NCBI GenBank assembly: GCA_903894975.1
Contig: CAITSE010000035.1
Span: 1-32,868 of the forward strand
Direction: 5' to 3'
Length of the DNA: 32,868 nt
Source of the DNA: an uncultured Lentisphaerota bacterium
GTDB lineage: Bacteria; Verrucomicrobiota; Lentisphaeria; Oligosphaerales; CAITYL01
Shown here in pieces: positions 21,397 through 28,949 of the stretch. Each line of letters opens with the position of its first letter. Position 1 is the first letter of the stretch. The notes under the pieces are model-generated. The model did not search any database and was not told the origin of the DNA. It saw nothing but the letters and a program-made list of their open reading frames with translations. The translations under genes and the position numbers were made by a program.

Positions 21397-22563
21397 TCAT
21401 TTTTTCTTTGCGTTGACGCGCATGGGGCCGGGGTTGCCCATCCGGGGCGAGACCGGCGGCGGCGCATCCGCCGGCCGGAGTTCGGGAAGGCCGGAGAAGA
21501 AGATCGTGCCCTGCAATGAGCGCACACGGATATTGCGGAAACTGGCGGAGGTGTTCCATGTGCCTACGCCGACCCGGCCGGTCGGCCCAGCCCCGGCGGA
21601 AGTGTCTTCGACGTCGCACACCGGCTTCCCGTCCAGCCAGACCTGCACATGCCGGCCTTCGCAGCGGATGCGGACGACATACCATTTGTCGGACTCGATC
21701 ATGCCCGGCTGCAGCGGTCCCAGCAGGCGCTTAGCCCCGCCGGCGCGGCGCTCCAGCCCGAACTTGCGGTTGTTCCAGCCGCCGAAGTTGAAGCCGTAGA
21801 AGGTTTGATTGTCCTGCGCCCGGAAAAGAATCAGGAACCCTTCGCTGCCGCCATCCTTCCGCGCCTCCAGGGAGAACTCGTAATCCGTCCAGGCGGGATT
21901 GCCGAAGGTGCAGGCGGCTTCGGACATGGAGCTGGTCTGGGCCAAAACGCCGCCTGTCACTCTCCAGTATCCTGTGCTGGCGACGGTTATGACAGAGCCT
22001 GCGTCCGTTTTTTTTGTCACTTGCGCCGCAGGAGAATGGCGCCCGGTTTCCGACGGGCGCGATTTTTTTGGGGTGAGGTTTGACCGGCCCGACCAGACCG
22101 ACCAGACGAGGAAGATCAGGCCGGCGGCGCTGGCAAAGATGATGATTCTGTGCCACGTGATCCGGCCGGCGGGACAGGCCGTGCCGGTTTCGGCGTTTCC
22201 GCCGCCGGCGGCCGGCGATCCGGGATCTGCGGCGGGCCGGACGACCGGGGAGGGCAGCGCGGGCATTCCCTCCAGTTCCAGGCGGAGGTTGGTGTCCCCG
22301 ACAAGCAGCACATCGCCATGGGCGAGAAGGCCTTCATCGACTCGTCGGCCGTTGACGTCGGTCCCGTTCACGCTTTTGAGATCCTTGAGCCACCAGCCGT
22401 CGCCGCGATCCTCCAGGTGCAGATGCCACCCCGAGGTGGTCAGGTCCGGGATCACAATATCGTTGCCGGGGTTCCGGCCGATCGTCACGGTTGTGCCGCT
22501 ACCCAGCGGGTACGTCCTTCCCGCATCGGCGCATTCCGGCTGTACCACCAGTCGGGCGTCCAT
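21397..22563 (-). CDS. FHA domain - transmembrane helix - GH51-type jelly-roll domain protein
   Basis: A single-pass membrane protein of 388 residues. Residues about 22-100 form a forkhead-associated (phosphothreonine-binding) domain: TVTIGRNPGNDIVIPD, a Ser/His pair in TTSGWHLHL, and KSVNGTDVNG. A low-complexity Pro/Ala linker precedes a hydrophobic helix at about 138-158 (IIIFASAAGLIFLVWSV). The outer part, 186-350, has EGFLILFRAQDNQTFYGFNF, GGWNNRKFGLE and KWYVVRIRCEG, resembling the jelly-roll accessory domain of GH51 arabinofuranosidases and DUF1080-like proteins. FHA would face the cytoplasm and the glycan-binding-like domain the outside. ATG 22563 is preferred over an in-frame TTG at 22581; GGAG lies about 10 nt upstream. 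Domain identities are by pattern; the ligand is unknown. Confidence 0.8.
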   Translation of the reverse strand: MDARLVVQPECADAGRTYPLGSGTTVTIGRNPGNDIVIPDLTTSGWHLHLEDRGDGWWLKDLKSVNGTDVNGRRVDEGLLAHGDVLLVGDTNLRLELEGMPALPSPVVRPAADPGSPAAGGGNAETGTACPAGRITWHRIIIFASAAGLIFLVWSVWSGRSNLTPKKSRPSETGRHSPAAQVTKKTDAGSVITVASTGYWRVTGGVLAQTSSMSEAACTFGNPAWTDYEFSLEARKDGGSEGFLILFRAQDNQTFYGFNFGGWNNRKFGLERRAGGAKRLLGPLQPGMIESDKWYVVRIRCEGRHVQVWLDGKPVCDVEDTSAGAGPTGRVGVGTWNTSASFRNIRVRSLQGTIFFSGLPELRPADAPPPVSPRMGNPGPMRVNAKKK

Positions 22564-22683
22564 CCTTGCTGTTCTCCACAAGACGGCGCCGGACTTTCTG
22601 GAAATCCATCGGCGCGCGTGATGTCTGGCAACGTATTCCGACTCCTCTTTGTGACAAGCCGGAAATAACGCAAAGATCGCTTA

Positions 22684-22713
22684 TCCTATGTGTTCTTTGT
22701 GTTCTTTGTGGCA
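22684..22713. repeat. 9-bp-period repeat (TTCTTTGTG type)
   Basis: TGTGTTCTTTGTGTTCTTTGTGGC gives about three units of 9 bp; on the reverse strand it reads CACAAAGAACACAAAGAACACA, related to the array at 8951-8982. It lies between the divergent FHA and aldo/keto reductase genes, upstream of the latter's ribosome-binding site. Confidence 0.6.
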
Positions 22714-22738
22714 AAAAACGTCTTTCAAAGGCACGCAC

Positions 22739-23698
22739 ATGAAACGCCAGCAACTGGGTGGCACGGCTCTGGTGGTCTCGGAGATCTGTTACGGCGGCGG
22801 CGGATTCGGGTCGGCGCGCCGGGGCGCGGAGCTTGAGGCGCTGCTGAAACTGTACCGGGATGCCGGCGGTAATTTCCTTGACACCGCGCACTGCTATGCC
22901 TTCTGGCTGCCGGAGGGCGCCGGATGCAGCGAGTGCGCCCTGGGCGACTATCTGCGGCGCAACGGCAAGGGCGATCTGGTCATCGGCACCAAAGGCGGGC
23001 ACACGGGCGCGCCGGGGTATCGCACGACCGACGCCTGGCTGGCGCCGGGCCGAGTGGCAGCGGATATCGACGACAGTCTCGGCCGGCTCGGGTTCGACAC
23101 GCTGGACTTCTTCTGGCTGCATCGTGATGACACGCGCCTGCCGGTCGGCGAGATTGTGGAGATGCTGAACGCCGAAGTCCGGCGCGGCCGGGTCCGGTGG
23201 TTCGGAGCGAGCAATTGGCACCGGGACCGGGTCGCCGCAGCCAATGCTTATGCCACGGCGCACGGACTCCAAGGCTTCGCCGCCAGCCAGCCGGAATGGA
23301 ATCTGGCGCGGAAGAACGGCCAGTCCGCCGCGGATTCCGGCCCCGGCACAGGTACGGAAATGCGGGTTCTGACGTGCCTGGACCGTGCATGGCATGAACA
23401 GACGCAACTGCCGGTGGTTCCGTACCGTGCCACGGCGGGCGGCTATTTTGCCAGCCGCGGCGAGCGATGTCAGGCGGACTATGAGAGCCCGGTCAATCGC
23501 GCCCGCCTAAAGCGCGCCGTGATATTGGCCGCCGAGCTCGGCGTCACGCCCGGACAGGTCGCCCTGGCCTGGTTGCTGAATCAGCCGTTCCCGGTTTTTC
23601 CCATCATCGGCAGCCTTCAGGCCGCGCACTTGCAGGAAGACCTCGCCGCCGCCGACCTCCGCCTCACCCCCGCCCAGGTTCGGGCGTTGGAAGGCTGA
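22739..23698 (+). CDS. aldo/keto reductase
   Basis: A 319-residue NAD(P)H-dependent oxidoreductase of the AKR TIM-barrel superfamily. The catalytic tetrad is complete: Asp48 (NFLDTAHCY), Tyr53, Lys85 (VIGTKGG) and His128 (DFFWLHRDD). The cofactor-binding region includes VRWFGASNWHRDRV and the C-terminal VFPIIGSLQAAHLQEDL. The ATG at 22739 has AAAGG (22727-22731) 7 nt upstream; the frame is open further 5' only through a repeat. It converges on a Gfo/Idh/MocA-type gene 11 bp downstream. Such pairs often act in sugar or inositol oxidation, but the substrate cannot be read from sequence. Confidence 0.92.
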   Translation: MKRQQLGGTALVVSEICYGGGGFGSARRGAELEALLKLYRDAGGNFLDTAHCYAFWLPEGAGCSECALGDYLRRNGKGDLVIGTKGGHTGAPGYRTTDAWLAPGRVAADIDDSLGRLGFDTLDFFWLHRDDTRLPVGEIVEMLNAEVRRGRVRWFGASNWHRDRVAAANAYATAHGLQGFAASQPEWNLARKNGQSAADSGPGTGTEMRVLTCLDRAWHEQTQLPVVPYRATAGGYFASRGERCQADYESPVNRARLKRAVILAAELGVTPGQVALAWLLNQPFPVFPIIGSLQAAHLQEDLAAADLRLTPAQVRALEG

Positions 23699-23709
23699 GC
23701 GCCCGCCGG

Positions 23710-24711
23710 TCAGAGGACTTCCACCGGTTCCCAATGCCCGGACTTGGCGGAGGCGTAGGCGGAGGCCATAATCGCCACGGAGTCCAGGGCCGCGGCCAGG
23801 TCCAGCGCCTGTTCGGCGGGGTCGAGTTTCCCCGCGATGGCGGCCAGCAAGCGGGGGATACGATCGGGGTGCGCGTCCGCCGCCGGTACCGGCTCGGACT
23901 TCTGCCCCGGGGCGCCCCAGACCAGGCCGGCCGGGGTGTTCCACAGCGACTTTTCCGACCCGATGACCTCCAGCCCGCCCGGCGCGCCGGTGAAGACCCA
24001 GCCGGCCTCGACCCGGCCGAGCACGCCAGAGGCGAAGCGCATCAACAACAAACCATAGTCATCAACCGCGGCGTAGTGCCCGGACCAGTTGCCGGTCACG
24101 GCCCACACCTCCCGGACCGGGCCGAACAGCCAACGCAGCAGATGCACGGCGTGCGTCCCCATATCCAACAGCGCCCCGCCGCCGGAGAGTTCCGGCTGGG
24201 CGAACCAGGCCTTGTCGGGCGAATCGAACCAGCGGCCGTAGGCGGCGTTGTGGGCGTTGCGGAAGGTTGTGTGGGTAACCTTGCCCAGGGCGCAGCGGGC
24301 CAGCAGTTCCATGACGCCGCGGTTGCCGGCGTTGAACGGCTGGAAGTAGCCGTTGGTCAGGCAGGGATGGTGGCGGCGCACCAGGGCCGCCACGGCCCGG
24401 GCGTCGGCCACGGTCGTGGCCAGCGGTTTTTCGCACATCACCGGCCGGCCCGCGGCCAGCGCCTTTTCCAGCAACGGCAGGTGCCGGTTGTTCTCGGCGC
24501 AGATGACAAAGCCCGCGACCGCCGAATCCCCAAGCACGGCGGCCAAGTCCGGATTGAACGTACAGTTGAACTCCTTGGCGTGGGCTTGTCCCCGCTCCGG
24601 GATGTCATCCCAGATAACGGGAACCTCCAGGCCGCCGGGCTGCTCCTGCAGCGTCTTGAGAAACATGCGGCTGTGGACATGGGCGGTGGAGAGCACGGCG
24701 ATGCGGGACAT
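23710..24711 (-). CDS. Gfo/Idh/MocA family oxidoreductase
   Basis: A 333-residue predicted sugar or inositol dehydrogenase-like protein. The N-terminal Rossmann domain carries the family EKP motif (Glu94-Lys95-Pro96 in VMCEKPLATT). The C-terminal alpha/beta domain has GGGALLDMGTHAVHLLRWLF with Asp183 and His187 in the catalytic positions. The first strand is followed by LSTAHVHSR, not the usual GxGxxG dinucleotide loop, so cofactor binding may differ or the protein belongs to a divergent subgroup. GAGG lies 7 nt before the ATG on this strand. The substrate is unknown. Confidence 0.9.
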   Translation of the reverse strand: MSRIAVLSTAHVHSRMFLKTLQEQPGGLEVPVIWDDIPERGQAHAKEFNCTFNPDLAAVLGDSAVAGFVICAENNRHLPLLEKALAAGRPVMCEKPLATTVADARAVAALVRRHHPCLTNGYFQPFNAGNRGVMELLARCALGKVTHTTFRNAHNAAYGRWFDSPDKAWFAQPELSGGGALLDMGTHAVHLLRWLFGPVREVWAVTGNWSGHYAAVDDYGLLLMRFASGVLGRVEAGWVFTGAPGGLEVIGSEKSLWNTPAGLVWGAPGQKSEPVPAADAHPDRIPRLLAAIAGKLDPAEQALDLAAALDSVAIMASAYASAKSGHWEPVEVL

Positions 24712-24883
24712 GGCGGGACCTCACGGTTTTTGCCCGGGCCTGATCTTACCGGGGGTTTAAAACTCAGGGTAAAGAATACCACACTTTCACAAATCCGCCC
24801 GCCGGCACCGCTCCGGCGCCGGATTATGGTATGCCTCCCGCGCCCCGTTCCCTTCACTCGTCCCCGTTTTCCTTGATTTATAT

Positions 24884-25606
24884 ATGTCCGACCCCCTTTC
24901 CCGCTGCCTCGCCCGCGCCGCCGCCGCCGGCCGCGACGGCATGCGCCGCAATCTCAAGCCCGGTATCCTGCTCTGGCTGCTGGGGCTCGCCCTGGTCCTG
25001 GCCTACTACCACCTGCCGGCGCTGCGCCCCGCCTATGACACGGTGCGCGACTGGAAACTCCGGGGCGGGTTCGCCTTCTCCGCCCTCAGCAGCGCCTTGT
25101 GCGGCGGTTTGATCCCGTTCGTCGTCGAACTCGCCGCCGGCCGCATCCCGCGCCGGGGCTGGCTTGCCGCGGGCGCGTTCTTGATTCTTTTCTGGGTCTA
25201 CCGCGGGGTTGAGGTGGATGCCTTCTACCGGCTTCAAGGGTTCTGCTTCGGCAACGACCCCGGTGTACGCACCGTCGCCTGCAAGACCGCCGCTGACATG
25301 CTCGGGTACACCGCATTCTGGAGCATCCCCACCACCACCCTCGCCTATTTTCTGGCCCACGAATGCGGCTGGGACTTCGCCCGGTTCCGGGCCGGCCTGG
25401 ACCGGGAAATGCTCCTGGTGAAAATCCCCGCCCTGATTCTGGCCGCCTGGGCGGTGTGGGCGCCGTCGGTCTGCATCATCTACAGTATGCCGGCGCCGCT
25501 GCAAGTGCCGCTGTTTTCAGTCGTGCTCTGCTTCTGGGTGCTGCTGGTCAACCTCATGAACCCCGCCGTCACCAAGACCGTCACCGCCGGGAACGCTTCT
25601 TCATGA
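24884..25606 (+). CDS. polytopic membrane protein, unknown (weak Mpv17-like pattern)
   Basis: A 240-residue protein with about six hydrophobic segments: residues 27-44, 61-83, 93-108, 139-156, 178-198 and 204-222. The last pair, IPALILAAWAVWAPSVCIIY and VPLFSVVLCFWVLLVNLMNP, loosely resembles the W-x-P...FW end of Mpv17/PMP22 proteins; this is a tentative impression only. The ATG at 24884 has no Shine-Dalgarno (upstream is T-rich, TTGATTTATAT). It is 90 bp upstream of the caspase-like lipoprotein in the same direction, though that gene appears to have its own promoter. Confidence 0.65.
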   Translation: MSDPLSRCLARAAAAGRDGMRRNLKPGILLWLLGLALVLAYYHLPALRPAYDTVRDWKLRGGFAFSALSSALCGGLIPFVVELAAGRIPRRGWLAAGAFLILFWVYRGVEVDAFYRLQGFCFGNDPGVRTVACKTAADMLGYTAFWSIPTTTLAYFLAHECGWDFARFRAGLDREMLLVKIPALILAAWAVWAPSVCIIYSMPAPLQVPLFSVVLCFWVLLVNLMNPAVTKTVTAGNASS

Positions 25607-25619
25607 AACGGCTTGAAGC

Positions 25620-25648
25620 TTGGTATTTCCGCGGCCAGTTTCTATATT
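25620..25648 (+). promoter_or_regulatory. probable promoter of the caspase-like gene
   Basis: The -35 box TTGGTA (25620-25625, 4 of 6) and -10 box TATATT (25643-25648, 5 of 6) are 17 bp apart. Initiation near 25655 would give a leader of about 42 nt. It lies entirely in the gap after the membrane-protein gene, in an unusually AT-rich patch. Confidence 0.5.
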
Positions 25649-25696
25649 GATATTCACCAACCAGACCAACACAAGCCCGACAAAAGGATGGACGAT

Positions 25697-27256
25697 ATGC
25701 GTTTAAATTGGCAAGCCTTCTGCATCGCCATCGCACTGACACTCGTCGGGATGGGCTGTACCCACGACCTCGAAGTCCGCAACCTGCGCCAATACAAGGT
25801 CGCCTACCACCAAGGCCTGCCCAAAGCCCTGGCCATCGGCGTTGACTACAAGGGCGACGACGAGGAGTGCGGCCGTCTTGTCGCCGCCGTCGCCGACGCG
25901 CTCTACAAGTACAACGCCAGCTCCCAGTACCCGTATGTCCCCAGTGCCTATCGACAGGTGGACGTCATCGCCGAGGTCAAGGTGGCCCCTGACTACAGCG
26001 GTTCCGCCTGGAATTATTTCATCACCTTCCCCGGCTGCCTGATCTTCGCCCCCGCCTGGAACGGCATGGTCTATTCGGTGGACTACGTCTTCACCGTCTC
26101 CCTGTTCAACGGCGGCGACCACGGCCAGATCGGCGAACTCCAGATTCCCGTCCGGCTCAATCTGCGCCACGCCGACGGCGGCCGCACTTGGACCACGGCC
26201 ATGTGGATCCCCGGCATCGCCCTCACCCCGCTCCACGGGATCTACAACATCACTTATGACAGCGACGCCACGGAACTGGTCGTCGACAAGATCTCCGCCC
26301 AGGTCGGCGACTACATCGCCGGCAAGATCACCGAGCGCATCATCACCGTCGGTGTCGGCATGAAACCCATCAATCCCGGCAAAAAGGGCGGCCCCTCCTT
26401 CGATTCCCCGTCACAGCCCTCCCTCCTGCGCAGCAGCAACGCCGCGCCGACGGCGCCCGGAGCCGCCCCGAAAACTGCACCCACACCCGGCGGCGTCACC
26501 ATCCCGGCCACCACCGGCAAGTCCGCGGTCGCCACCCTGCCCCCCGCCGAGGCCGGCGCGGAAACCTACGCCCTGGTCATCGGCATCAACGACTACACCT
26601 CCCTCACCCCGCTCTCCACCCCCCTCAACGACTCCAGGGCCGTGGCCGACGTCCTGCGCAAGCGCTACGGCTGCAAGGTGATGTCCCTTGAAAATCCCAC
26701 TCGTGCCGAAATCTTCGACGCCCTCGCCACCTGCCGCACCACCCTCGCCCCCGACAGCCGGTTCATCCTCTATTACGCCGGCCATGGCTGGAACGACGAA
26801 AAAGCCAAGGAAGGCTACTGGCTCCCCGTCGATGCCGAGGAAGGCAACAAAGCCAACTGGATCCCCCATTCCTCCATCACCGCCGAACTCTGCGCCATCC
26901 CCGCCAAGCAGATCTTGGTCATCTCCGACAGTTGCTACGCCGGCATCATGACCCGCGGCTTGGCCTTCTCCGACAAACCGACCGACAAAAAGGTCCGCGT
27001 CGCCCTGCTCTCCGGCGGCAACGAACCCGTCGCCGACTCCGGCGCCAATGCCGGCCATTCCGTGTTCGCCGCCGCCCTGCTCGACACCCTCCAAAGCAGC
27101 AACGGCCAGCTCAGCGGCAACGCCTTGTGGAAGACGGTCAAAGACCGCGTCAAGAACACGTCCGACCAGACTCCCCAGTTCAGCCCCATGTTCAAGGCCG
27201 GACACGAGGACGGCGACTTCTTCTTCGACGCCGCATCTCGCCCCGTCGCCCCATAA
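25697..27256 (+). CDS. lipoprotein with C-terminal caspase-like (peptidase C14) domain
   Basis: A 519-residue protein with an N-terminal lipoprotein-type signal (MRLNWQAFCIAIALTLVGMGC, likely lipidated Cys21). Residues about 25-215 form a domain I do not recognise; a Pro/Ala/Thr-rich linker runs from about 235 to 285. The caspase-fold domain starts at YALVIGINDYTSLTPL and has both catalytic residues: His363 in LYYAGHGW and Cys413 in VISDSCYAG. These are signatures of metacaspase/orthocaspase-like C14 peptidases, which cut after basic or acidic residues depending on subfamily. The start is ATG 25697, with AAAAGG 9 nt upstream; ATG 25688 is too close to that site. Lipidation would place the protease outside the cytoplasm. 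Its targets are unknown. Confidence 0.85.
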   Translation: MRLNWQAFCIAIALTLVGMGCTHDLEVRNLRQYKVAYHQGLPKALAIGVDYKGDDEECGRLVAAVADALYKYNASSQYPYVPSAYRQVDVIAEVKVAPDYSGSAWNYFITFPGCLIFAPAWNGMVYSVDYVFTVSLFNGGDHGQIGELQIPVRLNLRHADGGRTWTTAMWIPGIALTPLHGIYNITYDSDATELVVDKISAQVGDYIAGKITERIITVGVGMKPINPGKKGGPSFDSPSQPSLLRSSNAAPTAPGAAPKTAPTPGGVTIPATTGKSAVATLPPAEAGAETYALVIGINDYTSLTPLSTPLNDSRAVADVLRKRYGCKVMSLENPTRAEIFDALATCRTTLAPDSRFILYYAGHGWNDEKAKEGYWLPVDAEEGNKANWIPHSSITAELCAIPAKQILVISDSCYAGIMTRGLAFSDKPTDKKVRVALLSGGNEPVADSGANAGHSVFAAALLDTLQSSNGQLSGNALWKTVKDRVKNTSDQTPQFSPMFKAGHEDGDFFFDAASRPVAP

Positions 27257-27283
27257 TTTCGCGCCGCGGCGGCACGAAATTAT
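27253..27283. terminator. inverted repeat at the caspase gene stop, possible terminator
   Basis: ATAATTTCG (27253-27261) pairs perfectly with CGAAATTAT (27275-27283), and the GC-rich interior can pair further. It includes the stop codon, and a TTTT follows at 27287-27290. The U-tract is weak, so it may terminate only partially. The gene on the other side is convergent, so a bidirectional role is possible. Confidence 0.45.
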
Positions 27284-27318
27284 CAGTTTTCCGGCATTGA
27301 ATGAATGTTCTTTCCCCC

Positions 27319-27342
27319 GGGAACGCCGATCTCCCGATCGGC
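27319..27342. repeat. short palindromic element (TCGGCGTTCCC family), copy 1
   Basis: GCCGATC (27325-27331) pairs with GATCGGC (27336-27342). The adjoining GGGAACGCCGA is the reverse complement of TCGGCGTTCCC, found at 28742-28752 and 31718-31728. It is part of a repeat-filled convergent gap (27257-27595). Confidence 0.5.
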
Positions 27343-27442
27343 AAGTCTCCGGTTCCCGGCCTGAACCGCCCAAGTTCGGAGTCCCGCCTTCAGGCGGCGC
27401 CGGAGTCGCCCTTATCCGCGGCGGCGCAACCGCCCGGAATGA

Positions 27443-27464
27443 AAAGTTCACTTGAGTGAACTTT
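27443..27464. repeat. perfect 22-bp palindrome followed by an AT-rich island
   Basis: AAAGTTCACT and AGTGAACTTT flank TG without any mismatch. The next 50 bp (27465-27515) are strikingly AT-rich for this genome, with an A8 run at 27499-27506. The centre resembles a regulator operator or a small terminator. No gene begins here on either strand. Confidence 0.6.
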
Positions 27465-27545
27465 GGTGTAATCGTTTTATTATAAACTTATTGCATCGTA
27501 AAAAAAACGAGCGAACTCCGGCCGGGATGCGTGTTACCGCGCCGC

Positions 27546-27592
27546 GAACCGAGACGACGCGCGGGAACACGGGCGGCACGCCCGTGCCTACA
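27546..27592 (+). repeat. dispersed GC palindrome element, copy 3
   Basis: A 47-bp near-copy (about five differences) of 10996-11042, with core ACGGGCGGCACGCCCGT. It ends only 3 bp from the stop codon of the NamZ-like gene, so it may act as part of that gene's 3' end. Confidence 0.75.
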
Positions 27593-27595
27593 GGG

Positions 27596-28705
27596 TCACT
27601 CCGGATACAGCCGCGCCGGATGCGTCCGCGCCGCGAACTCCGCCAGAACGGGGCGCAACGACTCCAGGTAGGCAAGAATGTCTAGGGCGCGCAGGCGTTC
27701 CGGGGTCCAGGCGCCGTTGTCCAGCCACACGGCAAAGCCGGGCTTGAGTTCGAACTCTTGCGGGTACAGCCGCGCCAGTTCCTGAAGAATGACGAACTGG
27801 GTCCGGACCGGGTCCGGCCGCGCCGCGGCGTCGAACATCAGATGCACACCGCCGCAGACCTGGCCGGCGAACTTGTTGAAGGCCGGCGCAAAATAGATCT
27901 CGCGGAAATACACGCCCGGCAGCTTCCGGGCGTTCAACGCCGCGGCCAGCGTTTCCGGCCGAATGAAGGGCGCGCCGATGAACTCGAAGGGCCGGCAAGT
28001 GCCGCGCCCTTCCGCCACCGTAGTCGCCTGGAGAATGCCGGTGCAGGCATAGGCCAGGATGGAATCCGGCGAGGGCAGATTGGGCGACGGCGGAATCCAG
28101 GGCAGTCCCGTGGCCGCCCACGGCATGCTCCGCGTCCAGCACTGCGCCGGCAGCACATGCAGGTCCAGTTCCGGGAACTGTTCCTGTTTCAGCCACAGAC
28201 CGAGTTCGCCATGGGTCAGCGCCGGCAGCATCGGAAAGGGCAAAGGGAAAAACTGCGCCGCCACCGGCCCCGCCGCGCCGAGCCAAGCCAGGGGAGACGG
28301 CCGGTCAAGCACGACCACGGCCTTGCCGCGCACCGCCGCCGTGGCCATCAGTTCGGCTAGAGCCCAGTGAAAGGTATAAGCGCGGTGGGAGGCGTCCTGG
28401 GCGCAGAACACCGCCACGTCCACCGCCTCCCAGAACGCGTCCGGCACGGTCTTGCGCTCACCGTAAAAACTGAACACCGGCAGGCCGGTGGCGCGGTCGG
28501 CGTAGGATTCCACATGCACGCCATCCTGGAGTTCGCCGCGCAGGCCGTGTTCCAGCGCCAGGAAGGCGCGCACGTCACCGGCGACGGCCGGGCACTCGGT
28601 CAGCGCCGCCTGCCGCTGCGGCAGCCACGCCGCCGGCGTCACGGCCAGCCCGACGCGCCGGGCGCCGATGCTTTTGTGCAACGCCTCCAGATCAAACGTA
28701 ACCAT
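27596..28705 (-). CDS. NamZ-type exo-beta-N-acetylmuramidase (DUF1343)
   Basis: A 369-residue member of the family whose characterised member, B. subtilis NamZ, removes terminal N-acetylmuramic acid from peptidoglycan fragments. The family motifs appear in order: ALEHGLRGELQDG, ATGLPVFSFYG, AYTFHWALAELM, VVLDRPSPL (Ser where Asn is usual), LTHGELGLW, PSPNLPSPDS, VAEGRGTCRPFEFIGAPFI and AFNKFAGQVCGGVHL. The ATG at 28705 has AAAGGGA about 7 nt upstream. The N-terminus (MVTFDLEALHKSIGARRVGL) lacks any signal peptide, while many relatives are exported; it may act on recycled muropeptides in the cytoplasm. It is convergent with the caspase-like gene. Confidence 0.88.
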   Translation of the reverse strand: MVTFDLEALHKSIGARRVGLAVTPAAWLPQRQAALTECPAVAGDVRAFLALEHGLRGELQDGVHVESYADRATGLPVFSFYGERKTVPDAFWEAVDVAVFCAQDASHRAYTFHWALAELMATAAVRGKAVVVLDRPSPLAWLGAAGPVAAQFFPLPFPMLPALTHGELGLWLKQEQFPELDLHVLPAQCWTRSMPWAATGLPWIPPSPNLPSPDSILAYACTGILQATTVAEGRGTCRPFEFIGAPFIRPETLAAALNARKLPGVYFREIYFAPAFNKFAGQVCGGVHLMFDAAARPDPVRTQFVILQELARLYPQEFELKPGFAVWLDNGAWTPERLRALDILAYLESLRPVLAEFAARTHPARLYPE

Positions 28706-28730
28706 GCCGAATCCCTTTCATTCGACTTGC

Positions 28731-28757
28731 CGAGCTGGGGCTCGGCGTTCCCAGGTC
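28731..28757. repeat. short palindromic element (TCGGCGTTCCC family), copy 2
   Basis: GCCGAG-CTGGGG-CTCGGC is a 6-bp hairpin, followed by GTTCCCAGG. It shares GGGGCTCGGCGTTCCC with the copy at 31713-31728. It lies in the 244-bp gap between the divergent NamZ-like and phosphoesterase genes. Confidence 0.55.
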
Positions 28758-28949
28758 AGACGGTCGGACATCCGTGACGCCTACCCTACCGCCGCGCCGA
28801 CGGGCCGCAACTTCGCGCTGAATCTTTCAGAACCGCGCGGACTTGGAAAAATGCGCGGTTGTGCCATTATGTTAAGCATGCGGAAGAGGCTGGAGGCCGT
28901 GATGGAAACGGCGTGAAGTATTCTTGCCCGGCTCCAGGAGAATGTGGCC

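Noticed and set aside
24884-28705. Caspase-based anti-phage defence island
   Set aside because: The caspase-like protein carries an export signal and its neighbours (membrane protein, NamZ-like enzyme) are not known defence partners. No TIR, STAND NTPase, gasdermin or nuclease is nearby.
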